Shown piece by piece: positions 43,191 to 47,207 of a DNA stretch of 47,207 nucleotides; position 1 is the first letter of the stretch, and each line of letters begins with the position of its first letter. The DNA comes from Methanocella sp. PtaU1.Bin125 (lineage in GTDB: Archaea > Halobacteriota > Methanocellia > Methanocellales > Methanocellaceae): positions 1 through 47,207 of the forward strand of contig MVRA01000101.1 of NCBI GenBank assembly GCA_002067315.1, written 5' to 3'. The translations under genes and the position numbers were made by a program. The notes under the pieces are model-generated. The model saw only the letters and a list, made by a program, of their open reading frames with translations. It searched no databases and had not been told where the DNA came from.

Positions 43191-43307
43191 CGCGACGAGC
43201 GCAACGAAACGCGACGACCGCGACGACGATAAATAGATAAACAACCACTATTAGCCATTCTTAAAGAAACGTAGCGCCCGTCGCGATTCGTCGCGCCCGT
43301 CGCGAGA
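43191..43307 (+). repeat. Word-built palindrome, family B (copy B3)
   Basis: Nearly identical to B2 over its whole length: the CGCGACG-word arms, the centre GATAAATAGATAAACAACCA and the second arm CGCCCGTCGCGATTCGTCGCG. Found next to the displaced ABC fragment and before the XRE-ImmA/IrrE gene. The stretch 43308-43521 holds a short weak hairpin near 43390 and otherwise nothing that I recognise. Confidence 0.85.
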
Positions 43308-43521
43308 ATACAGTCCTGCGCTAAGCCTCTGCAAGGACTAACCGGAAGCCTGAAATAGATTTTCATGGAAAGGAAGTCCTCTGATGGCTGGTTTCTAGCC
43401 AGGCAGTAATGATGGAAAACAGGCCTGGGGACCTGGACAGCTGAAATAAAAAGTACTCAATAGTCCGTGCTAGGTAATCGATGTTATTACTTTCACATGA
43501 GACATACCACAAATTTTTAAC

Positions 43522-44676
43522 ATGCAGAGTGAACAATATAATAATATAGGGATGTCTCCATCTGTCAGTGTCAAGGTCAAACCCGATGTCATTAAATGGC
43601 TTCGGGAAAGCTCAGGCTGGACTATCTCGGAAATAGGTAGCTATATTGAGGTGCCTGAGGAGACTATTTTAAGTTGGGAAAAGGGTGCATCTTACCCTAC
43701 CTTTAACGAAATCTGTAAGATGGCGAAGGCATTCAAACGCCCCTCTGCAGCCTTCTTCCTGCCGAAGCCTGCCGAAGAGCCCTCGCTGCCTCAGGACTTC
43801 AGAAGGCTTCGTGGAGCATCCGGCGGTTTCAGTAAGAAGACCATGGAAGTATTCAGAAGGGCCAGAAACCTTCAGTCCACGGGTAAAGAGCTGCTGGAAA
43901 ACCTGAACTACGATGTTCAGCCGGACATTACCAAAGCCCGTCTATCAGACAGCCCTGAAAAAGTAGCCGCCGCCGAGAGGGATCGTCTGGGGGTCACCAC
44001 AGCAGAACAGATCGCCTGCAAGGATAAATACAAAGCCTTCGGCATGTGGAGAAATCTGCTAGAAAGCGAAGGCATCATGATTTTTCAGTTTTCTATGGAA
44101 CTGGAAGAGCTCAGAGGCTTCACCATCATCGATTCTGCGCCGTATGTAATCGTCGTCAACTCTTCGGACGACATCGGGGCAAGGATCTTCACCCTGCTTC
44201 ACGAGTACGGCCACATCATCTTGAGAGAGCCTGCTCTCTGCACCCCGGAGGAACCTACGAAAGACAAGCATGGCGCAGAAGTAGAGGCCTGGTGTAACCG
44301 GTTCTCTGCCGCATTCCTTCTTCCCCCCGATGAAATTAAGGCTGACTTCGAGAAAACGGGCCTGAAACAGTATAGCCGGACCGCATCGAGATTCAAGGTC
44401 AGTAAGTATGCATTGTTGACACGGCTGGTATCTCTCAAGCTCATTTCAGACAAGCAGTACATGGACGAAACCACCAGGCTAAAAATGAAGGATAAAGATC
44501 AGGCTGAATCCACGGGCGGCATAGGAGAAACAGCAGCCGGCCGCGCCCGCCGGGAGATGGGAGAAGGGTTTGTTGCTTTAGTCATCGAAAACTCGCAGAA
44601 GGGCCTGATTACGTACAGTGATGCTCTTGATTACCTGGACGTCAAAACCAAAGGCTTGGAAGAATTGATGAAATAA
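43522..44676 (+). CDS. XRE-type regulator fused to ImmA/IrrE metallopeptidase
   Basis: 384 aa. An N-terminal helix-turn-helix (residues 25-70: SGWTISEIGSYIEVPEETIL) is followed by a linker with QDFRRLRG. The ImmA/IrrE (DUF955) zinc peptidase domain has the HEYGH motif near residue 230 and the third ligand in EVEAWCNRFSAAFLLP. Such fusions usually regulate a neighbouring toxin or mobile element by cleaving a repressor or acting as antitoxin. The next gene is a PIN-type DUF4411 protein 14 bp downstream. Composition is less GC-rich than the core genes. ATG 43522 lacks a ribosome-binding site; ATG 43552 is possible. Confidence 0.9.
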   Translation: MQSEQYNNIGMSPSVSVKVKPDVIKWLRESSGWTISEIGSYIEVPEETILSWEKGASYPTFNEICKMAKAFKRPSAAFFLPKPAEEPSLPQDFRRLRGASGGFSKKTMEVFRRARNLQSTGKELLENLNYDVQPDITKARLSDSPEKVAAAERDRLGVTTAEQIACKDKYKAFGMWRNLLESEGIMIFQFSMELEELRGFTIIDSAPYVIVVNSSDDIGARIFTLLHEYGHIILREPALCTPEEPTKDKHGAEVEAWCNRFSAAFLLPPDEIKADFEKTGLKQYSRTASRFKVSKYALLTRLVSLKLISDKQYMDETTRLKMKDKDQAESTGGIGETAAGRARREMGEGFVALVIENSQKGLITYSDALDYLDVKTKGLEELMK

Positions 44677-44690
44677 ATTACAGTGGGAAG

Positions 44691-45203
44691 ATGGGTAGCA
44701 ATAACTTCTATGTGATCGACGCCTCATCGCTGATTAACATTAGAATGCACTATCCAGTCACCGTTTTTGCGTCATTCTGGGACAGGTTGAGCGAGCTGGC
44801 GCTTGAAAACCGCCTCGCAGCGCCCCAGACAGTCTTCGACGAGCTCGGGCAGAAAGACGACGACTACTTGATTAACTGGTTTAAAGAGAGAAAAGACAAG
44901 CTCGTATATACCGAATATTCAGAAAAACTACTGGAGTATGTCGGCGAAATCTTAGCCAAATACCCTAAACTAATCGATGAAAACCAATCGAAAGAGCAGG
45001 CAGATCCATTCGTAATCGCTATGGCTTTGGAATATAGAGAAAGCCCGCAGAAAAAGCTCGTAGACTATGAAATATGTGTCGTTACTGATGAAAGCAGGAA
45101 GACTGGTGCCAGGAAAACCAGGATTCCTGAAGTTTGTGATCATTACAAAATACCTTGCTATAAGATGCTGAAGATGGCGGAGATCGAGGGCTGGAAATTT
45201 TAA
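44691..45203 (+). CDS. DUF4411 PIN-like protein, probable toxin
   Basis: 170 aa. The DUF4411 family pattern is clear: YVIDASSLINI at the N-terminus (metal-binding Asp), QTVFDELGQKDD, then KEQADPFVIAMA and CVVTDESRKTGARKTRIPEVC. The acidic residues are placed as in PIN ribonucleases. The pairing of an XRE-ImmA/IrrE gene with DUF4411 recurs in many bacteria and archaea and is regarded as a toxin-antitoxin-like unit. GGGAAG lies just before the ATG. Toxicity is inferred. Confidence 0.88.
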   Translation: MGSNNFYVIDASSLINIRMHYPVTVFASFWDRLSELALENRLAAPQTVFDELGQKDDDYLINWFKERKDKLVYTEYSEKLLEYVGEILAKYPKLIDENQSKEQADPFVIAMALEYRESPQKKLVDYEICVVTDESRKTGARKTRIPEVCDHYKIPCYKMLKMAEIEGWKF

Positions 45204-45279
45204 TTTTTTATGAATGCTTTTTATCAGCCACAGAAACCTTGATGCTTCCCTATCCCGTATTTTCCAGACGTGTCAACCT

Positions 45280-45815
45280 ATGGCGCCGAATGACATTCCA
45301 GCCGTGAAGTTAACCAACGTCACGAAAAAATACGGCGACCTGACTGCCGTCGACAACTTGAACCTCGACATCAGAAAGGGCGAAATCCTCGGCCTCCTCG
45401 GCCCGAACGGCTCGGGCAAATCCACTTCCATGAAGATGATGCTCGGCCTCATCCCGCCCACGTCGTGCACCGTCAACGTCCTCGGATATAACGTATCTTA
45501 AAACCCCATCGAAGTCCGGCAGCGGATCGGCTACGTGCCGGAGTCGCCGCGCATCTGCGAGTTTTAAACCGCTTTAGAATTCCTCGATTTAACAGGCGAC
45601 ACCTACGGCATGGCGCCCGACGCCAAGAAGGCCCGCATCCAGGAGTTCGTCGCCGCCTTCGACTTAGAGGGCCGTGAAGGCGACATCATCAGCTCCTACT
45701 CAGACGGCATGAAGCAGTAGGTCGCCATTATCTCGGCGCTGATGCACCGGCCGGAGTTCCTGATCATGGACGAGCCGCTACGGGGCCTGGACCCGAAGTC
45801 GCATACCTCCAGGCG
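45280..45815 (+). pseudogene. ABC transporter ATPase with three in-frame stops
   Basis: Starts as an intact ABC ATPase (VKLTNVTKKYGDLTAVDNL, Walker A LGPNGSGKSTS), then stops appear in the same frame at about 45499 (TAA for AAA), 45566 (TAA for TTA) and 45718 (TAG for a Lys/Arg codon), without frameshifts. The signature SSYSDGMKQ and Walker B FLIMDEPLRGLD are still readable. After DPKSH the similarity fades. The sequence 45816-46021 has small remnants that could be a membrane-protein end, but nothing I can call. Confidence 0.85.
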
Positions 45816-45989
45816 GATGCACTTAGCGACTTCTTCCCCGGCCCCGGGCCCGCGCCGCCCTCGCGCGCATACTTGTCCGCCGCCTGGCTGATCAGCGAGC
45901 GAGCTGCTGGCGCTCGCGATCAGGTGCACATTCTATATCCTCTCGTTCAGGCTCCCGACCGGCCTCTTCGAACGGACGGACACGTAATC

Positions 45990-45997
45990 CTTATATG
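45990..45997 (+). promoter_or_regulatory. TATA box of glnA
   Basis: CTTATATG is centred about 28 nt before ATG 46022, and no Shine-Dalgarno sequence follows. A leaderless or near-leaderless glnA transcript is implied. Confidence 0.6.
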
Positions 45998-46021
45998 ATA
46001 TCGAGCACCAAAGTCTTGCCT

Positions 46022-47207
46022 ATGAGTAAAATGACAAAGCAGGCTGTTCTGGAGAGGGCGGAACAGCTCAAGGTCGAATTCGTCAAGCTCCAGTTCACTG
46101 ACGTCATCGGCACGACCAAGAACGTGGCGCTCCCGGTCAGCCAGCTCGAGAAGGCGCTGGACGGCGACGTCATGTTCGACGGCTCGTCCATCGAGGGCTT
46201 CGTCAGGATCGAGGAGTCCGACATGTACCTGAAGCCGGACCTCGACACGTTCACGCTCATCCCGTGGCAGAGCGAGTACGGCAACGTGGCCCGGCTCGTC
46301 TGCGACGTGTACCTGCCCAACGGGAAGCCGTTCCCCGGCGATCCGCGGGGCAACCTCAAGCGCATTATCAAGGAGGCGGAGAGCGCCGGGTTCGTCATGA
46401 ACGCCGGCCCCGAGCCGGAGTTCTACCTGTTCGAGCGGACCGAGGAAGGCTCGCCGACTATCGAGACGAAGGACAAGGGCGGCTACTTCGACCTGTCCCC
46501 GATCGACCTGGGCGACGAGGTGCGCCGGGCCATGGTCATGGCGCTGCAGGACATGGGATTCGAGATCGAGGCGTCCCACCACGAAGTCGGGGAAGGCCAG
46601 CACGAGATCGACTTCAAGTACGCCGACGCGCTGTCGACTGCCGATAATATCGCGACCTTCAAGTTCGTAGTGCGTAAGATCGCCATCAACTACGGCATGC
46701 ACGCGACCTTCATGCCGAAGCCGATGTTCGGCAAAGCCGGCTCGGGCATGCACATCCACCAGTCGCTGTTCAAGAAGGGCGGCAAAGTGAACGCCTTCTA
46801 CGACGAGAACGGGAAGTACCAGCTCAGTAAGACGGCGCTGCACTATATCGGCGGCCTGCTGACGCATGCAAGAGGCTACTGCGCGGTCACCAACCCGCTG
46901 GTCAACTCGTACAAGCGGCTCGTGCCCGGCTACGAGGCGCCCGTCTACATCGCGTGGTCCGAGAAGAACCGCTCCCCGCTGGTGCGCATCCCCGCCCGCA
47001 GGGGCATCGGCACCCGGGCGGAACTGCGCTGCCCGGACCCGGCGTGCAACCCGTACCTGGCGCTGGCCGTGACGCTGAAGGCCGGCCTGGACGGCATCAA
47101 GCGAAAGCTGGACCCCGGCGACCCGGTGAACCTGAACATCTACCACCTGACCGAGGACGAGCGCAAGCACTACGGCATCCGCAACCTGCCCGCCACCCTC
47201 TCGGAGG
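46022..47207 (+). CDS. glnA: Glutamine synthetase (type I, cut at the window edge)
   Basis: 395 codons are present and the frame is open to the last base, so the C-terminus lies outside. Family blocks in order: [19 protein letters not shown] (near residue 50), [20 protein letters not shown] (metal-binding Glu residues), the ATP-site [18 protein letters not shown], and [20 protein letters not shown]. The enzyme makes glutamine from glutamate, ammonia and ATP. The start ATG 46022 fits the TATA position. The adenylylation Tyr region is not in the window. Confidence 0.95.
   Translation, partial: MSKMTKQAVLERAEQLKVEFVKLQFTDVIGTTKNVALPVSQLEKALDGDVMFDGSSIEGFVRIEESDMYLKPDLDTFTLIPWQSEYGNVARLVCDVYLPNGKPFPGDPRGNLKRIIKEAESAGFVMNAGPEPEFYLFERTEEGSPTIETKDKGGYFDLSPIDLGDEVRRAMVMALQDMGFEIEASHHEVGEGQHEIDFKYADALSTADNIATFKFVVRKIAINYGMHATFMPKPMFGKAGSGMHIHQSLFKKGGKVNAFYDENGKYQLSKTALHYIGGLLTHARGYCAVTNPLVNSYKRLVPGYEAPVYIAWSEKNRSPLVRIPARRGIGTRAELRCPDPACNPYLALAVTLKAGLDGIKRKLDPGDPVNLNIYHLTEDERKHYGIRNLPATLSE

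Noticed and set aside
45280-45815. Pyrrolysine or other recoding to explain stops in the ABC gene
   Set aside because: Two of three stops are TAA, the substituted residues differ, and the C-terminal end also decays; a pseudogene is simpler.
1-47207. tRNA or rRNA genes
   Set aside because: TTCGAAT/TTCAAAT-type T-loop words and rRNA blocks were looked for by eye; only isolated matches in coding sequence appeared, without cloverleaf context.

Overview
The window is high-GC DNA from a euryarchaeal methanogen, most like the Methanocellales/Methanosarcinales side of the tree. This placement is inferred from gene content, not from a marker search. The supports are an archaeal D-family DNA polymerase large subunit (DP2), an archaeal-type alanyl-tRNA synthetase with an N-terminal Cys zinc cluster, RNase HII, a SelB-like elongation-factor paralogue, Roadblock/LC7 proteins with a small GTPase, a full C5 tetrapyrrole route to uroporphyrinogen III and precorrin-2 (precursor of F430, corrinoid and siroheme), and a membrane-bound [NiFe] hydrogenase operon. 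Several genes have a TATA box 25-30 nt before the start codon and no Shine-Dalgarno sequence, so leaderless transcripts look common. No tRNA, rRNA or CRISPR array was seen.

Layout. 1-4014: end of tatC, then a Tat-exported [NiFe] hydrogenase (small subunit, large subunit, b-type cytochrome). 4247-8141: mobA, then a polyprenyl-lipid neighbourhood: a DUF92 protein with a polyprenol-kinase-like N-terminal half, a cis-prenyltransferase homologue without the catalytic Asp motif, and a flippase-like membrane protein. 8236-11257: DUF151 nuclease-like protein, an unknown protein, a small GTPase and a site-2 protease. 11258-17597: DP2, moaB, a DUF998 protein and an M20 deacylase. 17714-25571: a DUF4013 membrane protein, then precorrin-2 dehydrogenase, hemA, hemB, hemL, hemC, cobA and hemD, with a 500-bp AT-rich island between precorrin-2 dehydrogenase and hemA. 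25642-34954: zinc-ribbon protein, class II aldolase, methyltransferase, two LC7 proteins, two HAD paralogues, an Nth-like glycosylase with an unusual Fe-S loop, RNase HII, SelB-like GTPase and a surface beta-propeller protein. 35582-39424: alaS and a coiled-coil protein. 39425-46021: an accessory region with repeats, an RHH/RelE toxin-antitoxin pair, secreted proteins, broken ABC-transporter and hydrolase genes, and an XRE-ImmA/IrrE plus DUF4411 (PIN) pair. 46022-end: glutamine synthetase, cut by the window edge.

The most striking non-genic feature is a set of intergenic elements. Three families (A, B, C) are unrelated in sequence but built the same way: long imperfect or perfect palindromes whose arms are degenerate tandem copies of a short word (GCCAAG-like, CGCGACG-like, GGAGG-like) around an AT-rich centre. 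A fourth, GC-rich family (E) recurs at least three to four times. Alternating CG tracts of 8-14 nt turn up in seven intergenic regions, four of them in E-family copies. These may be non-autonomous mobile elements, structured RNAs or bidirectional terminators; the sequence alone does not decide.

Among the proteins, the points most worth follow-up are the NgBR-like cis-prenyltransferase subunit beside a putative two-step prenol kinase, the Cys-to-His change in the Nth [4Fe-4S] loop, and a hydrogenase large subunit with an altered N-terminal motif and a very short C-terminal tail.
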